A stretch of 64,000 nt of DNA from Mesoflavibacter sp037029465 (GCF_037029465.1 NZ_JAYMEM010000026.1:496001-560000), one strand, 5' to 3'; shown: positions 51,926-61,789, counted from the first letter of the stretch. Program-made: numbers and translations. The notes: generated by a model not told the origin, from the sequence alone.

Positions 51926-52786
51926 TTAAGATGCATTTGTATGGAAGCTAACTAAGCCTTCTATTGGTCTTCTTTCAAAGTTACCTACTTTAAAGTTTAG
52001 TTCTTCTGCTACTTCTTTTATTTCATCTTGACAGAAAAATGCTATCGAACCTGCAAAATGTACAGGTACCGTTTTTAATTCTTCTTTATATTGTAAAATC
52101 ATGTTTTTAGCAAAACGTCTGATACCTCTTTTAATTAATTCTTTTACGTATTCAGAATCTTTGTTAAGTATCATAAACTCTGCAAAACTTGCAAGATATG
52201 CATTAGGGTTTGGTTGTTTGTACAGATTATATTTGATATAATCTGCATCTAAATTATACTTGTCTCCAAATGCAATTTTAATTTGTTCTGGCATATGGTT
52301 AAAGTAATAATCTCTTATTAGCTCTTTACCATAATAGTTACCAGAAGCATCATCCATTAAAGTATATCCTAACGATTTTACACGTTGGTGTAATTTTTTT
52401 CCATCATAATAGCTACAGTTTGATCCTGTACCCATAATACATACTACAGCAGCTTCAGTTGGCTCATTTAGTGTAGCGTAAACCGCAGCCATAGTGTCTT
52501 CTTCAACAACAATTTCTGCATTAGGAAAAAACTCGTGAAGCACTAATTTTAGTACCAGTCTTGGGTTTTCTGTACCACAACCAGCACCATAAAAATAAAT
52601 ATTTGTAACTTCTCTACGGTGTTCTTTTAGTGGTTCGCTCTTTTTAAGAACTTTTCTTATCTTTTTCTCTGAAAGAAGTGCTGGATTTAATCCTTTTGTA
52701 CGGATTTTTTCTAACAACTGGTTACCGTTTTTATCAACCGCTTTCCAGTCGCATTTTGTAGATCCGCTATCAACAATTAAAATCAT
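51926..52786 (-). CDS. BadF/BadG-type N-acetylglucosamine kinase-like ATPase
   Basis: A 286-residue ASKHA sugar kinase of the BadF/BadG/BcrA/BcrD group: MILIVDSGSTKCDWKAV at the start (phosphate 1), AAVVCIMGTGSNCSYY (phosphate 2), LMDDASGNYYGKEL and VHFAGSIAFF. It most resembles glucosamine/N-acetylglucosamine kinases, so a GlcNAc- or muropeptide-salvage role is plausible. The start is placed at the second candidate, since the first (ten codons upstream) would translate part of the gap terminator. Stop is 10 bases before mgsA on the same strand. Confidence 0.85.
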   Translation of the reverse strand: MILIVDSGSTKCDWKAVDKNGNQLLEKIRTKGLNPALLSEKKIRKVLKKSEPLKEHRREVTNIYFYGAGCGTENPRLVLKLVLHEFFPNAEIVVEEDTMAAVYATLNEPTEAAVVCIMGTGSNCSYYDGKKLHQRVKSLGYTLMDDASGNYYGKELIRDYYFNHMPEQIKIAFGDKYNLDADYIKYNLYKQPNPNAYLASFAEFMILNKDSEYVKELIKRGIRRFAKNMILQYKEELKTVPVHFAGSIAFFCQDEIKEVAEELNFKVGNFERRPIEGLVSFHTNAS

Positions 52787-52801
52787 AGAATTTGTTTTAA
52801 C

Positions 52802-52841
52802 AAAAAAGCGTAGCACTTTTATACAAATATACTACGCTTTT
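52802..52841 (-). terminator. Terminator-like hairpin between gap and the kinase gene
   Basis: Minus strand: AAAAGCGTAG (52841-52832) pairs with CTACGCTTTT (52813-52804), with T's to 52802. The 18-base loop contains TATATTTG (complement of 52824-52831), a -7-like box, so the kinase gene may have its own start here. Confidence 0.7.
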
Positions 52842-52862
52842 GTTTCATTAAATAATTTTAGA

Positions 52863-53867
52863 TTATAGTGAATTTACTTTTAAAGCTAAATCTACTAATT
52901 TATTAGAGTATCCAAACTCGTTATCATACCAAGATACTAACTTGAAGAAAGTTGAGTTTAACTCGATAGCAGCTTCAGAATCAAAAATGCTTGTTCTGTC
53001 ATCGCTAACAAAATCTTGAGATACTACAAGCTCATCTGTGTATCCTAACACACCTTTCATTGGTCCTTCTTCTGATGCTTTTTTGAATACCGCTTTAATT
53101 TCTTCTAAAGAAGTTTCTTTTTTAGTTTTTACTGTTAAGTCTACAACAGAAACATCTGCTGTTGGTACTCTAAATGCCATACCTGTAAGTTTTCCATCTA
53201 ATTCTGGAATAACTTTACCTACTGCTTTTGCAGCACCTGTAGATGCAGGAATGATGTTTAATAATGCACTACGTCCGCCTCTCCAATCTTTTTTAGATGG
53301 TCCATCTACTGTTAATTGAGTTGCAGTAGTTGCGTGTACTGTTGTCATTAATGCTTCTTCAATACCAAAGTTATCTTCTAAAACTTTAGCTAAAGGCGCT
53401 AAACAGTTTGTTGTACAAGATGCATTAGACACTATTTTATCTGAAGCTTTTAATTTTTCATCATTTACGCCCATTACAAACATTGGAGCATCTTTACTAG
53501 GTGCAGAAATAACTACTTTTTTAGCACCAGCTTGTAAGTGATAATCTGCTGTGTCTAAAGTTGTAAAAATACCTGTACATTCTGCAACGATATCTGTATC
53601 TACTTCATCCCATTTTAAGTTTTTTGGGTCTCTTTCTGCAGTTACACGAATTGTTTTTCCGTCTACAATTAAATTTCCGTCTTTAACTTCAATTTTTGCA
53701 TCGTAACGTCCGTGAACTGAATCATATTCTAATAAGTATGCTAAATGCTCTACATCTAATAAATCATTGATAGCTACTACTTCTACGTTGTCTCTTTTTA
53801 AGGTTGCTCTAAAAACGATTCTCCCTATACGACCAAAACCGTTTATTCCTAATTTTAATGTTGACAT
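52863..53867 (-). CDS. gap: Glyceraldehyde-3-phosphate dehydrogenase, type I
   Basis: A 334-residue glycolytic dehydrogenase: NGFGRIGRIVFRA, INDLLDVEHLAYLLEYDSVHG, catalytic SNASCTTNCLAPL, and WYDNEFGYSNKLVDL. ND after the second strand, at the adenine ribose, favours NAD. Pro/Ser usage at the NADP-discriminating site is not readable by eye with certainty. It follows pfkA by 36 bases on the same strand. Confidence 0.97.
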   Translation of the reverse strand: MSTLKLGINGFGRIGRIVFRATLKRDNVEVVAINDLLDVEHLAYLLEYDSVHGRYDAKIEVKDGNLIVDGKTIRVTAERDPKNLKWDEVDTDIVAECTGIFTTLDTADYHLQAGAKKVVISAPSKDAPMFVMGVNDEKLKASDKIVSNASCTTNCLAPLAKVLEDNFGIEEALMTTVHATTATQLTVDGPSKKDWRGGRSALLNIIPASTGAAKAVGKVIPELDGKLTGMAFRVPTADVSVVDLTVKTKKETSLEEIKAVFKKASEEGPMKGVLGYTDELVVSQDFVSDDRTSIFDSEAAIELNSTFFKLVSWYDNEFGYSNKLVDLALKVNSL

Positions 53868-53903
53868 ATTTTTAATTATTTGTTTTAAATGTTAGTTATC
53901 TAG

Positions 53904-54890
53904 TTATGTTGTCATTATATCTGATACACGAATTAACTCGTGATCAATTTCTGATTTTCCTTTTACTGCTTGTTGTAATGGCGTTAATGCAATTTCATCT
54001 TTTAATAATCCAACCATAAAGTTAGATTTTCCTTCTAATAGACTTTCTACTGCTGTTACACCCATTCTACTTGCTAATACGCGGTCAAAGCATGATGGTG
54101 ATCCACCACGTTGCATGTGTCCTAATACAGAAACTCTTACTTCGTATTCAGACATATTAGCTTCTACGTAATCTTTTAGTTCAAAAACATTTTTACCTGT
54201 TTTATCACCTTCTGCAACAATTACAATACTTGAAGATTTTCCTGATTGTTTACTTCTTCTTAAAGATTCTAAAAGTCTATCAAGACCCAAATCTTCTTCT
54301 GGGATTAAGATTTCTTCTGCTCCTGCTCCAACACCAACGTTTAGTGCAATATGACCAGCATCTCTACCCATTACTTCTACAAAGAATAAACGGTTGTGAG
54401 AACTAGCTGTGTCTCTAATTTTATCGATACAATCTACAACTGTATTAAGTGCTGTATCATAACCTAAAGTGTGAGAAGTACCATAAATATCATTATCAAT
54501 AGTACCTGGTATACCCATTACAGGGAAACCATATTCTTCGTTAAAAATTAAAGCTCCGGTAAAACTTCCATCACCACCAATTACAACTAATGCATCTACA
54601 TTTTCGGCAACTAATGAATCATACGCTTTTTTACGACCTTCTTTAGTTCTAAAAGCATCAGATCTAGCAGATTTAAGGAATGTTCCGCCTTTATTGATAA
54701 TACCTTTTACACTTCTTGCGGTTAAGGGTTTAAAATCGCCTTCAATCATACCCTCATAACCTCTATATATACCTACACATTCTATTTTATAAAATGCACA
54801 GGTTCTTACCACAGAACGAATAGCTGCATTCATACCAGGAGAGTCTCCTCCAGAGGTAAAAACAGCTACTTTTTTTATAGTATTTGACAT
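53904..54890 (-). CDS. pfkA: 6-phosphofructokinase
   Basis: A 328-residue ATP-dependent phosphofructokinase with the standard sites: TSGGDSPGMNAAIRSVVR, GGDGSFTGA (ATP), PGTIDNDIYGT (catalytic Asp) and VMGRDAGHIALN. Committed step of glycolysis. First in a run pfkA-gap-kinase-mgsA; the 162-base gap to tamB upstream shows no clear promoter match. Confidence 0.97.
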   Translation of the reverse strand: MSNTIKKVAVFTSGGDSPGMNAAIRSVVRTCAFYKIECVGIYRGYEGMIEGDFKPLTARSVKGIINKGGTFLKSARSDAFRTKEGRKKAYDSLVAENVDALVVIGGDGSFTGALIFNEEYGFPVMGIPGTIDNDIYGTSHTLGYDTALNTVVDCIDKIRDTASSHNRLFFVEVMGRDAGHIALNVGVGAGAEEILIPEEDLGLDRLLESLRRSKQSGKSSSIVIVAEGDKTGKNVFELKDYVEANMSEYEVRVSVLGHMQRGGSPSCFDRVLASRMGVTAVESLLEGKSNFMVGLLKDEIALTPLQQAVKGKSEIDHELIRVSDIMTT

Positions 54891-55052
54891 ATTATTAATT
54901 TGTTAGTTCTGTAAAGCTACTAAACAAATTTTATTATTAACATGAGATTTACTAAAATTTTGCGAAGTACCGTAAACTATATCGTTTTCGTTAATAACTA
55001 TTTAATTTTGAAGACGTTTTGCTACGGATTTTTGAGTTAAAAAAGTGGAAAA

Positions 55053-58000
55053 TTAGTCTTTTTTGAATGTGTTATCAGACTTAAAAACCGATTCAGGTTC
55101 GGTTGCATTTTCGTTTGGGTTTTGGTCTTGGTTTTCATCTTCATTGTCTTCCTCTTTTTCCTTTTTTGGATTGAAAATTTTACGAAGTAATTCTCCAAAA
55201 GTGTCAAAATCTACATTATAAGCAACTCCTACTCCTTGCGTATAACCAATTTCTTCACCAAAATTTCGAATACTGTTTTCTCTATTAAAAACTTTCGCGA
55301 TAAGCGTACCTTCTTCATTTAATAAGAAATCTACTTGAACATCTCCAGCAATCACCGAATCACCTAACCCACCAACTGGCACACCAACTTTACCATTAAT
55401 TAGTACACGATCAGAAATTTTGGTTTGTAAAGTCACACCAACTCTATTATCTGTTTGAAAATCTGGTCTTGTTTGTCCGGCTTCAAAATTTAAACCTACA
55501 TTAAACTTACCATCTCCTGATGAAAGTAGATTGTTTACTAATCCATTTAAACGCTCGGTTAATGTACCGGTAAAGTTTAAGTTTTCTAAACCGCGACTAA
55601 AAGATCCTGTTGCTAAAAGGAATAATGCCTGATTTTCTCTATCTTCTTTTGAATCTAATCTATAATTTAACTCAGATTTTATTGTTGAGCTTGTATTTGG
55701 AAAATCAAATGCGTAGTTAATTGTTGGTCGTTCTAATTGATCCGTTAGCTCTAAAGTTAACTCTACAGGAATACTTCTATTTATTCCACTATCTAATAAT
55801 GGCGAAGGATTGGCACGTGTACTGTATTTTGCTTTGATATCAATCAATGCGTCTAATGGTGGACCATTCCATGCTAAAGTACTTACGTATGGCTCTACAA
55901 CAAATTGTTTTTGGACTACACCACTATATAAAAAGTTATAGACACCTTCATAAATTACAAAGTCACCATACATATCAAACTTGTTGTTGGTGTTTATTTC
56001 TATTAATAAACCACCAACTCCTCGTCCTTTAATTGTACTTCCTGATGTTTTATCAATTAAAATTTCAATTTCTGCATCTTGGGTCACGTCTAGTTCAAAA
56101 TTAAGATCTAAACCTTCGTCTACTTCAAAATCTATTTCTTTACCTTCTTCTTTTGCTTGTTTTTCTTCTGGAGTTAAAAAGTGAATGATTGAATTATCTC
56201 CAAAAGATTCATTATCATTTAGTGGTATTTTAAATACAGTTCCTTCTTTGGTTTCGGCTATTACATTAATGCTTAATGCTTCGGTTGCTCCAACAATTTC
56301 AGCACTTCCACCAATAAAAGCAGTACCGTAATACATGGATTCTTCTGAATATTTTGTATCTAAAACTAAAAGTTTTTGTGTATTGATTTCTAAATCTAAT
56401 TTCCATTTAGAAAAGTTATTATGACTTATGCTACCGCTAAAATTTCCTTTTGTGTTGTATTTAGTATCTGTAATATTTGTTTTCTGAAAATTAAAACTTT
56501 GATCTTGTAAAACAACTCTTGTATTATCCTGAAATTTGTAATCTACCATTAAATAAGGTACGCCTAACCCTCCATTTTTGATAGATAACTCTCCATTAAA
56601 GTTAGGTTGATTAAGACTTCCGACTGCTTGCGTGTTTCCTGTAATTTCTCCTCTAATATTACTTAAAACTCCATCTAAAAACGGATTTAATGGTTTTAAA
56701 CTAAAATCTTTAAACGCTAAATCTAAATCTATTGTAGGATTGTCTCCTGATACAAAAATATTACCGTTAGCCTCAAAAGAGTTTGTTGTGTCGTCTTTTA
56801 TTTTTGCGTTTACAGTGTAATTTGATAAGTCTGAGTTACCTTCAATTTTAGCATCAAAAGAACCTAAAAATGTTTTATTAACTTCTAAATCGTCAATGGT
56901 AATGTTAGAATTAGGTAAATAACTACCATTTTCTTGTAAAATATTTAGTTTACCATTAATTGTTCCTGCTAGGCTTAAACTATCAATTTCTGGAATGATT
57001 TTATTTAAATCTACATCTTTAAAATTAAGCTTTAAGTCTTTGTAAGTTGAGTCTTTTAGAACACCTGCTAGCTTAATTTCTTCATTTTGATGATTAAGCA
57101 AAATATCTTCGATTTTAAAATCTCTAAAATCTCTATCAAATATTATTTTATTGAATTTGTTTTGGTCTTCATTAATATGCCAATTGTTTCCTTTAAAGGT
57201 TACATCACTCTTTTTAAAACCTAAAACCGAGTTATTATCTTGGTCTATAGTATGATAAAAACTTAGGTCATAAAGATCGTCGTTTCGTTTTCCGCCTTTA
57301 AAATCGCTACGCATATAAAGCGTGTCATTTAAGGTTACATTAATTAAATTGAACTTAGAGATATTGTAAACCTTAGTATTTATGCTATCAATTTCTACGT
57401 AAGTATTAAATAACGGGTTGTTGTTATCTACTTGTATTTCAATTTCGTTTGCAAAATATTCTAAGAGCTTAATTTTTGGCGATTTAAAAGTAAGCTCAAA
57501 CTCTTTTTCATTACTTTCTACTCTTCCTTTAATAAAGGTATTTGGTGCTAACTCTACTTCTGGCAAGAATACTTCAACGATTTTATTATAAATTTTAAAG
57601 TTGAAATCTATGTACTGATTACCTTCAATTTTATTAGGTTTATAATTAGTATAAATGCTTTTTAAAGAGTTTTCAAACAACAACTCTAAGTCTTTAAATT
57701 TGAAATCACCACTTAAACTACCTTCTATTATTTCTGGTGAATTTATATCAATAATATGTTCGTTATCTATGAATTGTGAGTTGATTTCGAAATCCTCAAA
57801 CTTATACGTGTCATTCTCGTTAATGTAGGTTGTATTTTTAAATTGAATATATCCAACTGCATCATCTACAGAGTTAGCATTCATTTTCATTTCTACATCA
57901 CCAGAAAATTCAGACTGCTCATCTCTGTTATAAAAATTTAATGCTTTTAGGTTAGCGTAGTCGACATTTGCAACAAAATCAAAAGTGTTTACTTTTTGAG

Positions 58001-59507
58001 ATAAATCTGCTAATCCGTTAAATTCTAACTGTAAATTTTTATCGTCTATAACTAACTTACCATTAAATTTACTTTGCTTGTAAACACCATTAACAACAAT
58101 GTTTTGGTAATTATAATTGTTATAGTTTATGCTGTAAATCTCTCCTTTTAACTGCGTAGAAAGATTTTCTTTTTTAAAACCTTTACCATCAACATCTATA
58201 TTTAAAGACGTTGTTGTAAGGTTTGGGTCGTCAAGTATTTTACCAATATTAAACTTGTCAAATATAACGCTACCTCTGTAAGACGCATTATCAATATTAT
58301 TGATGTTAAACAGCTTTAAATCTGAATCTACATAACCTAAATCTGTAATAATTTCTAGATCAGCAATAACATTTTCTGGCGTAACTTGACTTGTTCCTTT
58401 AGCTGTAAAATTACCAAGCTTATCAAATAATGAAGGAATTGCTTCGCCTAAAACATTAGGTAACAACGCTTTTAAATCTCTATAATTTGAAGATAGATTA
58501 GTAAAGCTTCCATCCATTTCAAAATTATTAGCTTCGCTGTTAAATAAGTTTTTAAAGTTTATATCACCATAAATTTTGGTATTACTACTTGTATTTAACT
58601 TTAAATCTATTGTGTTTAAATTATTTAAAGTTCCTGAAATTTTAGTGCTAAAATCTGCTCGTTGATCAGTGCCAAACTCATTATAAAATTTATTTAAATC
58701 ATCAAGTAAGATACTAGCTTCGGTAAAATTTGCTTCAACATTTACCTTATCTTCAAAATCTTTAAAATCTTCTCTATTGTAATTGAAATTTAGGTTTCCT
58801 TCAACATAAGATGCTTTAGTTTTAATACTTAAATCATCAAAACGCATCTGTGTTAAAGTATAAGAAAAGTTAGTTGATAAATTTTGAAGCGCTAACCCAC
58901 GACTATCTACAAATTGCATGGTATTTATACGCGCACTTACATCGCTTCCATCAATTAAAAAGTTGGTGGCATTAATGTTTAAATTATCAAATTGAAGGAT
59001 TTTTGGTGTTTGTTTATTCTCATCAATCATTCTAAAAACACCATTAGAAATAGTAATATCGCTAGACGACATTAAAAATGAACTTTTAGTAGTTTTGGGT
59101 TTATCATCATCAAATCTAGCCACAAAAACATCTAAATTAGTGTCTGTTTCACCTTTATAGGTTTTGATATTAAACACTAAATCATCTAAACTAATATCTC
59201 CAAAATTTAAGGTACCATCATACAGGTTTTTAAAATTAATGATGGATGTTTTAATTTCAGAAGTACTAATTAAAGTATCTAATTTATAATCCTTAATTAA
59301 AACACCTTTAATCTGTACATCTCCATTAAAAGCCAAGCCAACTTTGTCTATATTTATGTTGGTTTTAAAGTCTTCGTTTAATGTATCGGTAAGATATTTA
59401 CCTATTTTGGTTTGTACCGCAGGTATAGAAAGTATTAGCATTAAAATAATAAATAGCAATAAAATTATTGCTACTATCTTACCTAATATTTTAAGTGCTT
59501 TTTTGAT
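55053..59507 (-). CDS. tamB: TamB-like translocation/assembly module protein
   Basis: A 1468-residue or longer AsmA/TamB family protein: an N-terminal membrane anchor, a long repetitive beta-strand (taco-like) body, and the C-terminal TamB domain (DLNFELDVTQDAEIEILIDKTSG, GRGVGGLLIEINTNNKFDMYG, VAPLVY-like segments, NVGLNFEAGQTRPDFQTDNRVGV). TamB moves phospholipids or assembles outer-membrane proteins. From the likely TTG at 59459 the anchor has no positively charged start; the in-frame upstream sequence IKKALKILGKIVAIILLL supplies it, but has no ATG, so I extend to the ATC codon at 59507 tentatively. Confidence 0.85.
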   Translation of the reverse strand: MKKALKILGKIVAIILLLFIILMLILSIPAVQTKIGKYLTDTLNEDFKTNINIDKVGLAFNGDVQIKGVLIKDYKLDTLISTSEIKTSIINFKNLYDGTLNFGDISLDDLVFNIKTYKGETDTNLDVFVARFDDDKPKTTKSSFLMSSSDITISNGVFRMIDENKQTPKILQFDNLNINATNFLIDGSDVSARINTMQFVDSRGLALQNLSTNFSYTLTQMRFDDLSIKTKASYVEGNLNFNYNREDFKDFEDKVNVEANFTEASILLDDLNKFYNEFGTDQRADFSTKISGTLNNLNTIDLKLNTSSNTKIYGDINFKNLFNSEANNFEMDGSFTNLSSNYRDLKALLPNVLGEAIPSLFDKLGNFTAKGTSQVTPENVIADLEIITDLGYVDSDLKLFNINNIDNASYRGSVIFDKFNIGKILDDPNLTTTSLNIDVDGKGFKKENLSTQLKGEIYSINYNNYNYQNIVVNGVYKQSKFNGKLVIDDKNLQLEFNGLADLSQKVNTFDFVANVDYANLKALNFYNRDEQSEFSGDVEMKMNANSVDDAVGYIQFKNTTYINENDTYKFEDFEINSQFIDNEHIIDINSPEIIEGSLSGDFKFKDLELLFENSLKSIYTNYKPNKIEGNQYIDFNFKIYNKIVEVFLPEVELAPNTFIKGRVESNEKEFELTFKSPKIKLLEYFANEIEIQVDNNNPLFNTYVEIDSINTKVYNISKFNLINVTLNDTLYMRSDFKGGKRNDDLYDLSFYHTIDQDNNSVLGFKKSDVTFKGNNWHINEDQNKFNKIIFDRDFRDFKIEDILLNHQNEEIKLAGVLKDSTYKDLKLNFKDVDLNKIIPEIDSLSLAGTINGKLNILQENGSYLPNSNITIDDLEVNKTFLGSFDAKIEGNSDLSNYTVNAKIKDDTTNSFEANGNIFVSGDNPTIDLDLAFKDFSLKPLNPFLDGVLSNIRGEITGNTQAVGSLNQPNFNGELSIKNGGLGVPYLMVDYKFQDNTRVVLQDQSFNFQKTNITDTKYNTKGNFSGSISHNNFSKWKLDLEINTQKLLVLDTKYSEESMYYGTAFIGGSAEIVGATEALSINVIAETKEGTVFKIPLNDNESFGDNSIIHFLTPEEKQAKEEGKEIDFEVDEGLDLNFELDVTQDAEIEILIDKTSGSTIKGRGVGGLLIEINTNNKFDMYGDFVIYEGVYNFLYSGVVQKQFVVEPYVSTLAWNGPPLDALIDIKAKYSTRANPSPLLDSGINRSIPVELTLELTDQLERPTINYAFDFPNTSSTIKSELNYRLDSKEDRENQALFLLATGSFSRGLENLNFTGTLTERLNGLVNNLLSSGDGKFNVGLNFEAGQTRPDFQTDNRVGVTLQTKISDRVLINGKVGVPVGGLGDSVIAGDVQVDFLLNEEGTLIAKVFNRENSIRNFGEEIGYTQGVGVAYNVDFDTFGELLRKIFNPKKEKEEDNEDENQDQNPNENATEPESVFKSDNTFKKD

Positions 59508-59540
59508 ATTGAATTAAAATTATAATTTTAAAAGAAAGCT

Positions 59541-59548
59541 TACATTTG
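59541..59548 (+). promoter_or_regulatory. Candidate -7 box of tsaD
   Basis: TACATTTG fits TAnnTTTG, 77 bases before the tsaD ATG. The -33 region is AT-rich with no clear TTTG. Confidence 0.4.
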
Positions 59549-59624
59549 CATATACGTTAACAAATGTAATCTAGTTGTTAATTAACACCTCAAAATTAAC
59601 AATTATTATGCCTAAAAAAAGCTA

Positions 59625-60647
59625 ATGAACTCACAAAATATTTATATCCTTGGAATTGAGAGCTCTTGCGATGATACTGCTGCTGCTGTAATTCACAACG
59701 GAAAAATTTTAAGTAACATTATTGCTAGTCAAAAAATTCATGAAGAATATGGTGGTGTTGTACCAGAATTAGCCAGTCGTGCACACCAACAAAACATTGT
59801 ACCAGTTGTTGATCAAGCGTTAAAAAAAGCAGGAATTACAAAAGATAAATTAAGTGCAGTTGCCTTTACTAAAGGTCCTGGTTTAATGGGAAGTTTATTA
59901 GTAGGCACATCATTTGCAAAGTCTTTGGCTTATGGGTTAAACATTCCTTTAATTGATGTCAACCACATGCAAGCTCATATTTTAGCACATTTTATAGATG
60001 AAGAAGGTTTTGAAAAACCACCATTTCCGTTTTTAGCTATGACTATTTCTGGCGGACATACTCAAATAGTAAAGGTGAATAATCACTTTGACATGAAAGT
60101 TATTGGCGAAACTATTGATGATGCTGTTGGCGAAGCTTTTGATAAAAGCGGAAAATTATTAGGCTTAGGTTATCCTGCAGGACCAGAAATTGACAAACGT
60201 GCTAAATTAGGTAACCCAAAAGCCTTTAAGTTTAGTAAACCGAAGGTTGACGGACTTAATTTTAGCTTTTCTGGTTTAAAAACAGCTATTCTTTATTTTA
60301 TTCAACGTGAAGTAAAAAACAACCCTAATTTTATAGAAGAAAACCTTAACGACATTTGTGCCAGTATACAATACACAATTATTGGTATTCTTACCGATAA
60401 ATTGAAAAAAGCCAGCAAAGAAACTGGAATTAAACACATAGCTATTGGTGGCGGAGTTTCTGCTAATTCTGGAATAAGACAAGCCTTAAAAGATGGCGAA
60501 ACCAAACACGGTTGGACAACTTATATTCCTAAATTTGAATTTACCACAGACAATGCTGCAATGATAGCTATTGTTGGTTATTTAAAATATTTAGAAAAAG
60601 ATTTTGCATCGCAAAATGTAATGGCTACTGCTAGATTGAAAATATAA
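59625..60647 (+). CDS. tsaD: tRNA N6-adenosine threonylcarbamoyltransferase
   Basis: A 340-residue Kae1/TsaD protein: ILGIESSCDDTAAAVI at the start, GVVPELASRAHQQNIVPV, the metal site VNHMQAHILAHF, SGGHTQIV, and the nucleotide loop GGGVSANSG. It transfers threonylcarbamoyl to A37 of ANN-reading tRNAs with TsaB/TsaE. It is divergent from tamB. A terminator follows about 30 bases downstream. Confidence 0.97.
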   Translation: MNSQNIYILGIESSCDDTAAAVIHNGKILSNIIASQKIHEEYGGVVPELASRAHQQNIVPVVDQALKKAGITKDKLSAVAFTKGPGLMGSLLVGTSFAKSLAYGLNIPLIDVNHMQAHILAHFIDEEGFEKPPFPFLAMTISGGHTQIVKVNNHFDMKVIGETIDDAVGEAFDKSGKLLGLGYPAGPEIDKRAKLGNPKAFKFSKPKVDGLNFSFSGLKTAILYFIQREVKNNPNFIEENLNDICASIQYTIIGILTDKLKKASKETGIKHIAIGGGVSANSGIRQALKDGETKHGWTTYIPKFEFTTDNAAMIAIVGYLKYLEKDFASQNVMATARLKI

Positions 60648-60678
60648 CATTGTTAAAACCATTGTTAATAACGTTTCC

Positions 60679-60704
60679 AAAAAGACATTTTCAAGTGTCT
60701 TTTT
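60679..60704 (+). terminator. Terminator after tsaD
   Basis: AAAAAGACA (60679-60687) pairs with TGTCTTTTT (60696-60704), followed by more T's. Confidence 0.8.
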
Positions 60705-60745
60705 TTTGTTTTTTTGCTTTGTATAAAATCAAAAATCAATAAAAA

Positions 60746-61372
60746 ATGAAGTACCTACTTACGTTAACCCTATTTTTAACAGTGTTTACAGCAACTGCTC
60801 AAAAAAAACTTATTAAAAGTTTAGACACCATAACCACAGCAGAACAAGCTGAAAAATTTATTGAAAACAAAAAATCTAGAAATAATAAGATTATCATTTT
60901 TAATGAAGAAAAGCACCAATCAAAACTAGCTAAAGCGTTATTAAACACATCGGTAGGTAGCACAGAAGTCGTTAAAAGTGAATTTGACACCACTGTTTAC
61001 AAAGTCATAGAAAAAGATAATCAACGTCATTACAGACTTAGTTACGTGTATTTAGATGGTAATAAATTAGATGCAGAAACTATTGTAAAATATAAAAATG
61101 AAATCCTTCAATCTTACGAAGAAGGTATTCGTTTTGATGATTTAGCAAAAAAATATTCAATGGATAAAAATGCTATTCGTGGTGGAGATTCTGGTTGGTT
61201 AAAAGAAGGTAATCTTCCTATTGAAGTAGAAACCGAAGCCTTTAATCTAGAACATAAAGTAGGACAAATTTACACCGTAAGAATACCAGAACCGCAAGCC
61301 TATTTTGTAATCTTAAAGACGCATAGAATAAAGAAAATTAAAGAAATTAAGGTTTTAAAAGTAGTAGATTAA
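60746..61372 (+). CDS. Exported parvulin-type peptidyl-prolyl isomerase
   Basis: A 208-residue protein with a signal peptide (about 1-18, FTATAQ), a basic N-terminal stretch, then a PpiC/parvulin domain at about 90-200: RLSYVYLDGNKLD, EGIRFDDLAKKYSMD, GGDSGWLKEGNLPIEVETEAFNLEHKVGQIYTV and YFVILKTHRIKK. These enzymes catalyse cis-trans proline isomerisation of exported proteins. Some catalytic residues of classical parvulins (the His/Asp pairs) are not obvious. It is a single gene. Confidence 0.82.
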   Translation: MKYLLTLTLFLTVFTATAQKKLIKSLDTITTAEQAEKFIENKKSRNNKIIIFNEEKHQSKLAKALLNTSVGSTEVVKSEFDTTVYKVIEKDNQRHYRLSYVYLDGNKLDAETIVKYKNEILQSYEEGIRFDDLAKKYSMDKNAIRGGDSGWLKEGNLPIEVETEAFNLEHKVGQIYTVRIPEPQAYFVILKTHRIKKIKEIKVLKVVD

Positions 61373-61492
61373 ACTTCTAAAATTTACACAAAAAGTGTGC
61401 TTTACAGTTTTTTTAAGTTGATAATCGTGTTTTTTTTAATTAAACAAATTGTTGCTATACATTAGTAAAAGTAAATTTAAAAGCTATTAATT

Positions 61493-61711
61493 ATGAAACT
61501 ACTTTTAATCAAAGCAACAGTAGTACTAACCATACTACCATTTGCTTTAACTCTTAATGGGTTAAAGCAACCCGAAAATGACAAAAAAATTACAATTTGT
61601 CACATTCCACCAGGTAATCCTGCGAACATGCACGAAATTACTATCAGTGTAAACGCTTTACAAGCGCATTTAGATCATGGCGATATTATTTGCCAAGGTC
61701 ATCAGCAATAA
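61493..61711 (+). CDS. Small secreted protein with HIPPGNP His/Cys-rich motif
   Basis: A 72-residue protein with a signal peptide (about 1-20, LPFALTLNG) and a 45-residue mature region containing ITICHIPPGNPANMHEITI, ALQAHLDHGDIICQGHQQ. This small motif (CHIPPGNP through AHLxHGD and a final Cys) recurs in surface proteins of many Bacteroidota; the pattern of His and Cys suggests metal binding or a structural disulfide. Function unknown. A terminator follows about 20 bases downstream. Confidence 0.7.
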   Translation: MKLLLIKATVVLTILPFALTLNGLKQPENDKKITICHIPPGNPANMHEITISVNALQAHLDHGDIICQGHQQ

Positions 61712-61730
61712 GTAAACAATTAAATCAAAT

Positions 61731-61768
61731 AAAGAGTCTTATTTTATTAAAAAGTAAGACTCTTTTTT
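61731..61768 (+). terminator. Terminator after the HIPPGNP gene
   Basis: AAAGAGTCTTA (61731-61741) pairs with TAAGACTCTTT (61755-61765), followed by T's. Confidence 0.85.
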
Positions 61769-61775
61769 ATTTTTG
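61768..61775 (+). promoter_or_regulatory. Candidate -7 box of rsmE
   Basis: TATTTTTG fits TAnnTTTG and lies 15 bases before the rsmE ATG, giving a very short leader. It overlaps the T-run of the preceding terminator, so chance is possible. Confidence 0.35.
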
Positions 61776-61789
61776 TTCTTTTTTAAATT

